From contig JAILEN010000108.1 of the NCBI GenBank assembly GCA_024687655.1, positions 1 through 54,609 of the forward strand: a stretch of 54,609 nt of DNA, in the 5' to 3' direction. A program made the translations under genes and the position numbers. The notes beneath the pieces are model-generated. The model had not been told where the DNA came from and searched no databases. It saw nothing but the letters and a program-made list of their open reading frames with translations. The DNA comes from Lachnospiraceae bacterium. GTDB lineage: Bacteria; Bacillota; Clostridia; Lachnospirales; Lachnospiraceae. Shown in pieces: positions 16,637 through 27,000 of the stretch. Positions within the stretch are counted from its first letter, which is position 1. Every line of letters starts with the position of its first letter.

Positions 16637-18563
16637 AATGTACTCCTTCCCTGATCAAAGTGATAAAATCCTCCTTGGGTATGGGCTTTGAAAAATAATA
16701 GCCCTGGAGATAATCTGCATTACACTTCCTGGCCAGCTCAAGATGCTCTTCCTTTTCCACACCCTCGATGAGCACGTCATATCCCATGTCATGGATCATA
16801 TGGATGGTGTTTTGCAAAATGGCCCGTCCGTGATCCTCACACTCGGCGGCCCAGAGAATGGCCTTGTCCATCTTGATCACGTTAAATGAAAGGGAGAAAA
16901 CCGCCTCCATATTGGAATATCCCGTTCCGTAATCATCCAGAGAGAGGGTAAAGCCCCTGGATTTCAGCTTTCGCACCACATTGGACAGGCTGTGGTAGTC
17001 TCTGGAACCCACGGTTTCTGTGATCTCGAAATTCAGCATCTTGTGATCCACCATATAGCTGTCCACCAGATCCACCAGATCCTCAAAGAAGTGAGGCTTC
17101 AAAAACTGGATCACCGAAAGGTTAACGTTGACATTTTTAAGGCCCAGGGCAGTGGGCACTCCGCTTTTAATAAACTCACATACCTCGCGGAGCACGAATT
17201 CGTCTATCCTGCCCACCATGCCGATCTGCTCGGCCATGGGAATGAACTCGTCGGGAGAGATATATCCCAGCTTGCCCTCCTCCATACGCACCAGAGCCTC
17301 GGCTCCGAATATGGACAGATCCGATGTCTTTACAATGGGTTGATAGTATACTTCAAAGGCATCCTTGGCCACGCTGTCGCTGATGGTCCTCTCCACCTGT
17401 GACCGCCACATGAGCCAGGAGATGTCCACCTCTTTTTTGTTCATATTGGCGGGTATCAGACAATCCGCTATGTAAAACACGTCATCCATGGTGGACAGAT
17501 CCTTGGGGATCCAGGTCCGAAGCACCACTGCGTCTATGAAAAACGAGGTCTTGTCCGTATGCCACCCCTCCTCGAAGCGTTCCCTGATCTCCTTTTGCAG
17601 GGCATCCAGCGCCTCCGCCTCAAAACCATTTGCACTGATAACAAAGGTCTGGGGGTTGGGATGATATATGCGATACCTTTTTACCAGGGTCTTAAGGTAA
17701 TCCGTGGTGACTCTGGAGATATCATCATCGTTGGCAGAGCCCGTCACCCGGCTTATCAGCTCGGTATTTATCATCTTGATAAAAATGAGGGGTACCTTTT
17801 CCTTCATTGTGAGGTAGTTATGGATATCCATCTGCATGGCTCTGCGATTGTATATCCCCGTGTCCCCGTCTATCCTGTCATCCTCGCTTTCCACAGCTAT
17901 CATGGCACCCATAAGTGCAAGTGCCTCGGCGAAAAGCTCAGTTTTGATCTCTATGTTGACGAGCTGGATCATAACCCCGGCCAGGGATATCAAAAAGAAA
18001 TATATCAGGGCGATCCTGCGCCTGACGGTAATGGCGTTCCAGCCTAAAAGCAGCCGGCCCATGGCCATGAAAAAGTACAGCGCAGCGGCTCCGTATATCA
18101 GATACTCCGCCCAGTTCCTGTGAAAGGTAAGATAGGAGTCATAATAGTACACACAGTGGAGTATGGGATTTAAAAGTACCAGAAACTCCGTAACAAACAA
18201 AGGGATACCACACAGCATGTTGCGGGCCACAGACCTCTTCCTGATCTCTCCGGTAACACTTATCACATAGTAGTACAGTAAGGGACACAGTGCGGTATGA
18301 AAAAGGAAGTATATAAACTGACCGGTATCCAGTATCTCATAGGCACGATCCGAATCGTAGGCAAAGGGCTCCGCTATGGCACAGATCGTACAGGTTATGG
18401 AGTTGATGGTCACGACAGCAAGCATTGACAGAAAAAACTTGTTCTGCAGCCTGTCTATACGCTTTTGCAGAAGCGTAAACATAATTGTCGTGATGGCAAT
18501 GGTAAGTGCCACCGCGAAAAATGCTATATGAAATTTATTTGTAACCGCCAGACTCATATCCAT
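16629..18563 (-). CDS. Membrane c-di-GMP phosphodiesterase (degenerate GGDEF plus EAL)
   Basis: Protein of 644 aa. Residues 10-222 hold about seven membrane segments with little outside, probably a membrane sensor. A degenerate GGDEF domain follows (DGDTGIYNRRAMQMD near 233), in which the GGDEF motif is replaced by NPQTF (303-307), so no cyclase activity is expected. The EAL domain (395-640) looks active: EAL at 422-424, N481 in NLSVIQF, EITET (513-517), DDYGTGYS with D543/D544, K564, E600 in EGVE, and QGYYFSKP. It should hydrolyse c-di-GMP to pGpG, with the GGDEF remnant perhaps binding GTP to regulate it. It lies 23 bp after the 761-aa coiled-coil gene and overlaps the hybrid kinase. Confidence 0.92.
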   Translation of the reverse strand: MDMSLAVTNKFHIAFFAVALTIAITTIMFTLLQKRIDRLQNKFFLSMLAVVTINSITCTICAIAEPFAYDSDRAYEILDTGQFIYFLFHTALCPLLYYYVISVTGEIRKRSVARNMLCGIPLFVTEFLVLLNPILHCVYYYDSYLTFHRNWAEYLIYGAAALYFFMAMGRLLLGWNAITVRRRIALIYFFLISLAGVMIQLVNIEIKTELFAEALALMGAMIAVESEDDRIDGDTGIYNRRAMQMDIHNYLTMKEKVPLIFIKMINTELISRVTGSANDDDISRVTTDYLKTLVKRYRIYHPNPQTFVISANGFEAEALDALQKEIRERFEEGWHTDKTSFFIDAVVLRTWIPKDLSTMDDVFYIADCLIPANMNKKEVDISWLMWRSQVERTISDSVAKDAFEVYYQPIVKTSDLSIFGAEALVRMEEGKLGYISPDEFIPMAEQIGMVGRIDEFVLREVCEFIKSGVPTALGLKNVNVNLSVIQFLKPHFFEDLVDLVDSYMVDHKMLNFEITETVGSRDYHSLSNVVRKLKSRGFTLSLDDYGTGYSNMEAVFSLSFNVIKMDKAILWAAECEDHGRAILQNTIHMIHDMGYDVLIEGVEKEEHLELARKCNADYLQGYYFSKPIPKEDFITLIREGVHFD

Positions 18564-18586
18564 AGGACATATTTCCTCTCTAACAC

Positions 18587-20872
18587 TTACTGTACATCTT
18601 TTTTATACTTGATCTCCACCGATGACAAAAATGCCTTCAGCAGAGGCAGAAGCTTTTCTTTTAAGATCTCCTTGTACACCGTAAACTCCAGCTGGGTAAC
18701 GCCGGTCCAGTCTCTTTCCGTCTCCACCGAAAACTTCATCATGCCGTCAAATTCCTTCATGGCATCTGTCATGGCCTTGTAGGCAGCATCGGCGTTTTCC
18801 CTGGCCCGAAGGGTTGCCTCAGTCTGTGTCATTCCTTCTTTTTGCTCTACTTTAGGCTCTGCGGTAAAGGTGCCCGGCATCATGAAAATCGTGGTATCAA
18901 AGGGCCAACCATCCTCTTGGGTGACAAGATAAAACGCATATGTGTACTTGGAGATATCATATGTAGTCCCGCCACATTTTACAGGCAGCTGCAGCTCACC
19001 CTTTTGGACGGCTTCATCCAGCTGCTGCCAGTTCTTATCCTTTTGCCTTCCCTCTTTTTCATTTCCGAAAACAATACCGTTATTGATACGCAGCTTCGCC
19101 ATTTTTGCCTGGAGAGCAAAATAATCCCCGGAGGCCTCCTGCAGGTTGTCTTCCAGCTCCTTGTCGGCCATGGCAAGGGCCTCATCCAAAAGCTTTAATT
19201 TTTTCTGGTCCTCCTCGGTAAAGTAAGGATTCTTAATAATGCCGTATTTTTCAATCTCTTCGTCACGCCAATAAGCTCTGACGATATCTACCGCCTCGGT
19301 CTGGAGCAGATAAGCCTGATTGGCGCGCTCCAAAGCGGTCTGGGATAAAATGATGCTGTCCTGATACTCACCCATCTTAGCCAGAACCTCTTTGGGTACG
19401 GGGGTCCCGTTAAACTCCCCGGTCCTTAAAATATCTTCATCCCAGTCATTGACCTTCTGAATCTCCTCCTCGCCAAAGCCGATACCATCCCCCACACGGG
19501 TGAGGATATGGGAACGGATGCTTTCGTGATCCAGATCCTTCACTTTTTTGTCAGCTTCCTGTTTATAATAAGCCAGCATAGTCCTGCTCAAGGACCTGCT
19601 GAAATCTATACGATAGTTTTCCTCATCCCGGCCCTTTGCAAATGTCTTGAGCTTCTTGCACAGGTCATTGTATTTCTGCATAACGTCCTCATGCTCCTGC
19701 TTTTGGACCACGGCCAGTTCTTCCCTGAAAAGCATCTCCGCTGATACTCCCCTTTTGAACCTGCCCGGGGCCTTTCTTTCGATAAGCGCATCGATATAGG
19801 CCAGCTTCTCCTGTGAGGGAGCCTCCTTTGCGGCCTCATCAGCCCGCATTTCCTTAAGCTTTTCCTCTGACAGATTGGCCAGATCCTTAGATGCCAGAGA
19901 CACATAGTAGGGTGACTGCATCATCTTCAGGCGGCTGTCATAATCCTTTTTGATCTCATCTATGACGTTGATTTTGGCTATTAGGGCCTCACGGTTTTCA
20001 AGCTTGTACCTCTTGTCCGCCAGCACACGATCCAGCATCATACGTCCATGATCCATGGCGCGCAAAAGGGGATAATTATCCCAAAGCTTTTGTACGAACT
20101 CCTCATCGGACTGATAGTCAAACATGGATATATCGATCTCGTCTATGAGTCTGAGATATTTCTCATAGGTAGCGGTACTGTCGGCTGTATTGGCTGTGGA
20201 GAAGTCACTGTACAGATTTTCGATCTGCTTTTGCTTGTCCATCCTTACCATATCCATGATCGTCTCGTTGGAAAAATCCCTGTAATACGGACTCTTTTTA
20301 AGCTTGCCTGCCAGCTTTTCATCAACGCCCTGCTTGAGATATATCATCATGGGCAGCATGTCCTTGACCACCTCCGTCATCTGCCCGGAGGTCTCCTTCA
20401 GCGCCTTTTTGTCCTTTGTCAGAAACTCCCTGTCCCAATCTGCGATGCCTGTGGCTGTATCCACAAAAAGGTCCTCCCTGTCGTCTTCATACTGCTGGAT
20501 GGTCCTTATTATGGTCTCCTGCATCTGGGCCTTTTTGGCGAACTTCTTGCGACGCTTGTATTTCTGGGATGTGGAAAGGGTCTTGTTATTATACATCTCG
20601 CCGTAGGCAGCCCCGATCTGGGCATTCTGCTCCTCCTTGGTGGAAAGAGCCTGATTAAGCCATGAGGATTTCAGGGCGTTGGCCTCTAAGATGCTGCGCC
20701 GGGTCAGTGTGGCTTCTCCCTCCTTATTGTATACCTGATGGATAAGCCCCGTAATGACCTCGCTGCGGGAAATGGTTTTTGTTTTTTGTTCTTCTTCATA
20801 AAGAGGCTGGTTTACCTCTTTTTTCTTTGTCTCTTCACCCAAAACCTGGGTCAGATTTCTATCGTATGACAT
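18587..20872 (-). CDS. Unknown 761-residue soluble helical/coiled-coil protein
   Basis: No family recognised. There is no signal peptide, membrane segment or Cys-rich motif. Composition is Lys/Glu/Asp/Leu-rich with long predicted helices and coiled-coil stretches (about 60-130, 280-420, 520-600). A possible small beta-rich C-terminal part is seen around residues 625-680 (LPVKCGGTTYDISKYTYAFYL and IFMMPGTFTAEP). The last 60 residues are again helical. Strong AGGGGG-type ribosome site upstream. It is the seventh gene of the nine-gene operon, 12 bp after a GNAT-like gene and 23 bp before the EAL gene. A scaffold or partner of the giant ABC1-type kinase is plausible, but this is inference from context. 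Confidence 0.85.
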   Translation of the reverse strand: MSYDRNLTQVLGEETKKKEVNQPLYEEEQKTKTISRSEVITGLIHQVYNKEGEATLTRRSILEANALKSSWLNQALSTKEEQNAQIGAAYGEMYNNKTLSTSQKYKRRKKFAKKAQMQETIIRTIQQYEDDREDLFVDTATGIADWDREFLTKDKKALKETSGQMTEVVKDMLPMMIYLKQGVDEKLAGKLKKSPYYRDFSNETIMDMVRMDKQKQIENLYSDFSTANTADSTATYEKYLRLIDEIDISMFDYQSDEEFVQKLWDNYPLLRAMDHGRMMLDRVLADKRYKLENREALIAKINVIDEIKKDYDSRLKMMQSPYYVSLASKDLANLSEEKLKEMRADEAAKEAPSQEKLAYIDALIERKAPGRFKRGVSAEMLFREELAVVQKQEHEDVMQKYNDLCKKLKTFAKGRDEENYRIDFSRSLSRTMLAYYKQEADKKVKDLDHESIRSHILTRVGDGIGFGEEEIQKVNDWDEDILRTGEFNGTPVPKEVLAKMGEYQDSIILSQTALERANQAYLLQTEAVDIVRAYWRDEEIEKYGIIKNPYFTEEDQKKLKLLDEALAMADKELEDNLQEASGDYFALQAKMAKLRINNGIVFGNEKEGRQKDKNWQQLDEAVQKGELQLPVKCGGTTYDISKYTYAFYLVTQEDGWPFDTTIFMMPGTFTAEPKVEQKEGMTQTEATLRARENADAAYKAMTDAMKEFDGMMKFSVETERDWTGVTQLEFTVYKEILKEKLLPLLKAFLSSVEIKYKKDVQ

Positions 20873-20884
20873 TTCACATCCCCC

Positions 20885-21709
20885 TTATAATGCAAGCACT
20901 GCGCTGTACATGGCGCCTTCCGACTTCAGGTCCTCTGGCTTTTTCGCCAGCTTTTTTACAAAGTCCCTTATCTTTTCGTCCATGGACACGAACTGCAGCC
21001 GGCCTGTGGTGATACCCTCATCCTCTGCGACACTTTTCAGTCCTGCCACAATGGTCATCAGGTCCCTGGGATCATTTTGAAAACTGCCCAGGAAGCTGAC
21101 GGTGATCACATCCTCCCGTCGGACACAAAAGATACAACCGTCCGGCTCCCCGGTCTTTACATCAAAGGAGACCAAAGAAAGCTCATCGTCCATGGAACCG
21201 TCATGGACCATATGGGGATCCGTGCCTGACTCTTCAAGTTTTTGGGCCACTTTATCCATTTGCTTTGTAGTCAGCTTCCCCAAGGGGATGAGCTTGTTTT
21301 TCGAATCCTTTGCCGTCACTTTATTCAGGGCATCCGATCCGTAAAAGGATTCGATGGGAACGGAAAAGACCTCCCCGTCCGCCTCCGAGACAAAACCCAG
21401 ATGCTCCAAAAAGGGTCTTATCCCTTCGCTGTTTTCGTAATAGTCCGTATGGAGAGCGCCCACAACTATCTTTTTCATCTCCGCGGCAAAGCTCTTTATC
21501 ATCTCACTGCCCACACCCTTTCGCCTGAAATCCGGATCAACGAAGATATGATCCATGTAAATGGACGAACCCACCAGGGAAAAGGACGCCGCTCCCACGG
21601 CTTTTCCGTAGCCAATGGCTCCCACCATGATATCGTTGAGGTCATAGCTTTGGGGCAAAAGCGCCTTGAAGCAGTCTATGTTTTGTTCTCCTATACCTGT
21701 AAGCTGCAT
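20885..21709 (-). CDS. GNAT-like protein with acetyl-CoA motif and second degenerate domain
   Basis: Protein of 274 aa. The first half (1-125) is a GNAT fold: IYMDHIFVDPDFRRKGVG has the acetyl-CoA-binding R-x-x-G-x-G loop (RRKGVG, 62-67), followed by a helix and PFLEHLGFVSEADGEVF. The second half (145-274) looks like a second, degenerate GNAT-type lobe without the motif. This tandem layout and length recur in the next gene upstream (280 aa) and at 36914-37735 (273 aa). It probably acetylates an amine or binds acetyl-CoA as a sensor; the substrate is unknown. It lies 14 bp after the 280-aa gene and 12 bp before the 761-aa gene, inside the large operon. Confidence 0.85.
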   Translation of the reverse strand: MQLTGIGEQNIDCFKALLPQSYDLNDIMVGAIGYGKAVGAASFSLVGSSIYMDHIFVDPDFRRKGVGSEMIKSFAAEMKKIVVGALHTDYYENSEGIRPFLEHLGFVSEADGEVFSVPIESFYGSDALNKVTAKDSKNKLIPLGKLTTKQMDKVAQKLEESGTDPHMVHDGSMDDELSLVSFDVKTGEPDGCIFCVRREDVITVSFLGSFQNDPRDLMTIVAGLKSVAEDEGITTGRLQFVSMDEKIRDFVKKLAKKPEDLKSEGAMYSAVLAL

Positions 21710-21723
21710 ATCCTTCCTCCTGC

Positions 21724-22566
21724 TTAAAACAGCAATACTCCCTCCAAAACGTCGGCACGGTCTGCTTTGGGAACTATTTTTTCCACCAGGTTTTCGGTTT
21801 TATTCACAACCACGGGAACCGTCACTCTCTGATCCCCGCCGTATATTTCCATGGCCTTTTCATAGGCTGCTCCCAACATGGCAGGCAGTGCCACCGGATC
21901 TGCCGCATAGGCCAGCTCCGCCACCAGGGTCTCCTCCCTCATGGAAAAGAGCAGGGCTCCGCAGGGAACTTTCCTCTTTATGCCGAAAACACTGATATCC
22001 GGCAAATAGCTGTCCCAGTCCATTATCATGGGAACCGGAATGGGTCTGACATCCTCCTGCATCATGTTTTCAATAACATTTAAATCTCCCGATTCCATGT
22101 CGGATAAGCTCTTACATTCCATCTTGGTGGCAGCCTTTTTAAGCGCATCCACGCCCTCCACCTGGGAGAGGGAAAACTCGAAAATATTGCTCTTGGCCTC
22201 TCTGACATTCATGCCTACCAAAAACATCACGTCCTTTATATCCCTCATCTCCTCCTCATCCGGGTATACCTCCATAAAGGCTCCCACCAGATGCTGATCA
22301 TAAATGCCCTTGGCCTGGGTGATGCAATATCGGACAAAGGAAGCCTTCTCAACCATCTTGATATCGGGATCGGCCAGATAAAACCACACCAGATAGAGCC
22401 AATCGTCCACCACGTCCGTCACCATGATGCCGTAGAGTGAATCGTCCTCCTCATATATGGCCATGGCCAAAAGCTCACCCGTATTTATCTCTCCGTGATA
22501 ATTGCGGGGGATAATGTCCTCATATTCGCGGATGCTTCCCTCCGCGATCCTGGTCATACTAAACAT
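21724..22566 (-). CDS. Degenerate tandem-GNAT-like protein, 280 residues
   Basis: Size and secondary-structure pattern match the neighbouring GNAT-like gene. DWLYLVWFYLADPDIKMVEKASFVRY near residues 60-85 sits where the beta4-alpha3 acetyl-CoA loop should be, but the R-x-x-G-x-G signature is absent. A helical segment and MFLVGMNVREAKSNIFEFSL follow, like the end of a GNAT domain. The C-terminal half again looks like a second lobe (FGIKRKVPCGALLFSMREET). It is therefore likely a catalytically dead paralogue that pairs with the 274-aa protein. It overlaps the 485-aa gene by 8 bp. Assignment to the GNAT fold is by pattern and context only. Confidence 0.72.
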   Translation of the reverse strand: MFSMTRIAEGSIREYEDIIPRNYHGEINTGELLAMAIYEEDDSLYGIMVTDVVDDWLYLVWFYLADPDIKMVEKASFVRYCITQAKGIYDQHLVGAFMEVYPDEEEMRDIKDVMFLVGMNVREAKSNIFEFSLSQVEGVDALKKAATKMECKSLSDMESGDLNVIENMMQEDVRPIPVPMIMDWDSYLPDISVFGIKRKVPCGALLFSMREETLVAELAYAADPVALPAMLGAAYEKAMEIYGGDQRVTVPVVVNKTENLVEKIVPKADRADVLEGVLLF

Positions 22567-24016
22567 CTAATCCACTCCTTTCAATCATCACTTCTCTGAG
22601 AGCGAATCTCACCGTCTTTTCCGCGGTGGAGTAGCTGATATTGGGTAAAAGAGTTGAAAACGCCTTGGTGGCATTGCCCACGTTGTCATCACTGTGCTCG
22701 TTGATGAAATCTATGATGGGGTATCCCACTCTCATGAGACACTCACAGAATACCCATGAGTCCAAGAGGTCAAACCAGTCATCAGCCTTCAGCTTCCCGG
22801 CTTTCTTTGTCTTTGAAAACTCCTCAATGGCAACGCTTATGGCTTCCGCTTTTGCCAGGGTGGCTGCCAGTGTCTCTATGTCGTTAATAGCCGACCGCAG
22901 ACACTGACCGTCAAACTGGTAGGGATGGGTATTGAAATATCCCCTTATCTCATTGGTCTCATTCTGGATGGTCTCGAAATCCAAAGCCACCTCGACCTTT
23001 TTGTCATTGCTCCCCGTATGGGTCTGAAAACCGGGAAGGTCTGAAAGCAGGATGCTGTCATCCATGAACTCGGCCTCTAAATTGATGCACTTTTGGATCT
23101 TTTCATACATGATACGGTCCACAGGCTCGGATTTTAGGACGCACATGCCGTAATACAGGCATGACTCCCTGATATCCGCCAGGCGCTTTAAGTTCATCTC
23201 GATATAATTTCGATACTCCAAAAAAGCGGCCTTTAAAATGTCCCGGCTTGTAGGATCTGTATCCTTGCTGTAAAACATGGGATAGAGCTTTTCCTTGAAA
23301 ACCTTAACATAAGCCTTGTATTTTGCGGCTTCCTTCACGGCGTTTTCCGTAAGGGTGGTAAGCTTTCTGACCACATCCGCATATAAAAGCTCCGCCAATG
23401 GCTCCGAGTCCACCATCCGGTCAAAGATGGGATCGGAAAAGGACTGGTAGAGGGATATCAGCTTTGTGGTATCCTCATCCTTCCCCAGCTTCTCGATTAT
23501 CCGCACACCATAATTCATCAGGTTCTGTCTGATGGTCTTTTCATAGAGCAGTCTGCTCATTAAAAAATCCATACGACCCTTTTTCCTGACTGACTTGTCC
23601 TTGATCTGCTCCCCCTTAAGGGTGAGTCCCGAAGCCGTAAAATAGTCGCCTATCACCTTGTCGATAACCTGGCAGGTTTCCTCCAGGCCCTCAAAGAATA
23701 ACGGATCCACCTTGCCTGTGACCCCGTCCTTTTTATGTTCTGCCATACCGGAAAACCTGTCCCTGGCATGCATGAGCATGGCGAGGGAATTGGCAAAATA
23801 CTTGCGTCCCGCAGCGGTGGGAGGCATGGAGTGAAACTCCTTACCGGAGGGTATCACCAGCTCATCGCTGTCGGCGTATTTCTGATAGCACTCCAGCACA
23901 TCCTCGGCGATATCCGGATTCAGATATCCTTCCCTGGCGCCTCTGGCCGTGGATGCAGCCATGTACATCTTCCTTTTTTTCCTGTATGCGTCCTCTTTTT
24001 CTCTGCCTTTATTCAT
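22559..24016 (-). CDS. Unknown 485-residue soluble helical protein
   Basis: No family recognised. Predicted almost entirely alpha-helical and cytoplasmic; the N-terminus is strongly basic (NKGREKEDAYRKKRKM). No catalytic motif was found. Notable stretches are FHSMPPTAAGRKYFANSLAM near 62, SRLLYEKTIRQNLMNYGVRIIEKLG near 158, and ESCLYYGMCVLKSEPVDRIMY near 290. The gene lies 11 bp after the giant ABC1-type kinase gene and overlaps the 280-aa gene by 8 bp, so it is tightly coupled to both. A structural partner of the kinase is possible but unproven. Confidence 0.85.
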   Translation of the reverse strand: MNKGREKEDAYRKKRKMYMAASTARGAREGYLNPDIAEDVLECYQKYADSDELVIPSGKEFHSMPPTAAGRKYFANSLAMLMHARDRFSGMAEHKKDGVTGKVDPLFFEGLEETCQVIDKVIGDYFTASGLTLKGEQIKDKSVRKKGRMDFLMSRLLYEKTIRQNLMNYGVRIIEKLGKDEDTTKLISLYQSFSDPIFDRMVDSEPLAELLYADVVRKLTTLTENAVKEAAKYKAYVKVFKEKLYPMFYSKDTDPTSRDILKAAFLEYRNYIEMNLKRLADIRESCLYYGMCVLKSEPVDRIMYEKIQKCINLEAEFMDDSILLSDLPGFQTHTGSNDKKVEVALDFETIQNETNEIRGYFNTHPYQFDGQCLRSAINDIETLAATLAKAEAISVAIEEFSKTKKAGKLKADDWFDLLDSWVFCECLMRVGYPIIDFINEHSDDNVGNATKAFSTLLPNISYSTAEKTVRFALREVMIERSGLDV

Positions 24017-24027
24017 GAATTTCCCCT

Positions 24028-27000
24028 CTAATTCGTTCCTTCTCTAGGCTCTTTTTCAGAAAGCTTCTTTTCATAACTGATGGCGGTAAAGAAGCCCAGT
24101 CTGGCAAATGATGTGCTCAGATTATTCACTATGGTATTTCCCATCACATCCACGAAGGTGGCAGGCTGCCCCATTTTACATATTTGCTGCATGTTTTCAA
24201 GGGGTTTTGCCGCCTTCTTTTCTGAAACCTTTGCCAGCAGTCTGTACAGGCCGACTATCTCTTCATACAGTTTGAAATACTCCGCGCCGGCATCCTGGTC
24301 CTGTCTGAATTCTTTATACTTTGATGCGATCTCCTCTCCCAGTTGTTCATCTTCTTCGGATATCATCCTGATCTCCTGATCGATACGGTTTCTGATCTCC
24401 TTTTCCCTGGTTGTTTTGCCTGTCTTTACCATCTCATTTAAGAGGTTGCCCAGAGGTGAGTTATCGAGGAATGGTCTGTTTTCATTATTGAAGACCGTAA
24501 GCACTTTTACCAGATCCTTTTTCTCCTCCTCGGTGGCCTTGTCCTTTTTTTCGATGATGGCATTGTATTTTGCTTCGATATCCTTTGCCTTTTGGATGGA
24601 TGCGTCAAACCTGTGCATATGTCCCGCATAAGCTTCGGATGCCTTTACCTCATCTGCAGTTTTATATTTCCCGGATGCGATATCACTGCTGATCTCTTTT
24701 ATATAAACCCTCAGTTCATCCTTGTATTGCTGTTTGGCCAGGATCCTGCCTAAAGGCTTAAGGGCATTCTCCACTTCGGCATACATATTGCCTACCTCTT
24801 CCGTAGGAAGCAGGTCCTCTCCTTTTACCGCTTCTTCCCCTTTTTGGGCCTTTCTTTCTATCAGCTCATTGACCTTGGTATCAAGGATCTTTCGGACTTT
24901 GGCCATGTCCTCTTCCATTTCTCCAAGCTGCTTCATCAGGGTAGGAGCGCTCTTTGAGGTATTTAAAAAGTTCTCTACATCCTTTTCCTCCATCATGGAA
25001 AAAAAGTCGGCTTCACTGAAGATATTTTCATATGACCTGGCAAATAACTCCGATGCCTTTTCCTTATTCAGCTCCTGTGTCTGATCACCCTGGGCTGCCA
25101 CACCCATATCCAGATAGGTTGCTGCAAAACGCATGGTCTGTGCTCTTGTGTAAAAATCAGCCACCGGATTACATGTAAACAGTAAGGTTTTATTGATCTC
25201 CCTGAGGGTGTCTCCTATGGTATCCACGGTATTGTTCATGGTATCAATGGTGTTCTGGAGCCTGATCTGACACTGGGAGAAGTTGAAGATGGCGGAAGGA
25301 ACCTCCAGCCCCAGCTCCTGTGCCTTGAGCAGAGCTACCGCAACTCTCTGGCCTGCGCAGTTTTTGTCTCCGCAGGAAAAGATCCTCTTTAACTCATCGG
25401 TCAGCTTTTTCTTCTGAGCCTTATAGACAGGCTCGAACTCCGGCTTGATAAGGGCGTGGAGTCCGTCCCTGAAGCCCTCAGCATCGCCCACTGCTGCCGC
25501 TCCCACCATCCTGGTAACCTCCACCTGCTGTTTTTCGGAAAGCTTGGTGGCATTACCGAAATCTATGAGTGTGGCTCCATTGTCATCAACCATGATGTTG
25601 CCGGCATGAAGATCGCCATGGTAAAATCCCTCTCTGAAAATACCCTCAGTAACCCATTTGTCTGCCATGGCTGTCATATATTTCTGGCGTTTCATAAGAG
25701 ACTCAAGCTTTGTGATCAGCTCCTCATGTATCCTTACAACCCTTCTGGTATAATTCAGTCTGATGGCGTTTACTCTCTCGATCTCCTCCGGTGTGGCATC
25801 CTTTTTGACACTGCCTGCCTTTCTTTCCTCCTCAGTGGGCTGCATCTGTGCCTTGAGCTCTTCTATCTCCTGCTGCAGCTCCTTGATATATCTGTCCACT
25901 GTCTCTCCGGGAGCCTTTTCCAGCACCATGGAATTGACCGTGGGATCGATGAGGTCGTTGAGCTTCATGGAGCTTACGCCCTTAAACTCCTCTCCCTCCT
26001 TGGCATCGTATACCTCATTACCCTCTACCACGTTTCTGGCCTCTATGGTCAGATCCAGCTCCTCCTCAATACGGGAGAGCTGACCCAGGTATGTGGCCTC
26101 CATTCCGTGGGATTCATCTGTCTGTCTGGCGCACTCCAGCATGACCTTTTTCTCGCGCATCATGCGGTTTCTCACGTCAGGCTTTAAAAGCTTTACTACC
26201 ACATCCTTACCCTCTTCGGGCAGGTTGGGACCATATATCTTGCATAAAAAGGTCTGTCCCACGGAAGCGGCACCCAGTGCGCGGTCCACCTTGATCTTTG
26301 TGATCTTTCCCTTGGACCTCTGGACCATTCCCAAAAGCTGAGCCTTGACGATCTCCTCGGGAATGGGCGCCAGCTTTGACTTCATATCATCCAGGGCACG
26401 GGCTATGGACGGATGCATGCCTGCTGCCGGAAGACCCTGCAGTATCTTTTGGAACAGCGGGCCTGCTCCCTTCAGTATGCCTCCCAGATATTCACCGGCT
26501 TCTTCGGTGTGAATGGACTCTATCTGTTCATCTATGGCTTTCTTCTGCTCTTCGGTGGCGTCCTTGGGATATTCAGGCAGCTTCTTTTTAGGGCCCATAT
26601 TCTTGATGGCCGATGCCAGCATGCACCTCTGGTCCAGGGGATCCGCCTCCTTAAAGTACTGGTTGAATATGATCTTTACAAACCGGCCCTGTCCGGTCTC
26701 TCCCTTTAGGGCATCCTCCATCATCTTGTTAAGGGCCTTTTCACCTGCCTTGATCCTGGCCTTCTTTTCCTGGGGCGTGATGCCCTTTTCATTGGGATCC
26801 TTAAGATCCGCGATACGATCCACCTGGGGACCATCATCTGACCCGAAAACATCATTTGTCTTTTGGGTGATGGTATCCTGAATATCATTGGAAAATGATT
26901 TCACCATCTTTTCGATGGACGCATCCATGGCCTTAAGCTCTTTCATCACCATCTTGTTTTTAGATGACAAGGCCAGGTTCAAAAGCGCCAAAACCACGGT

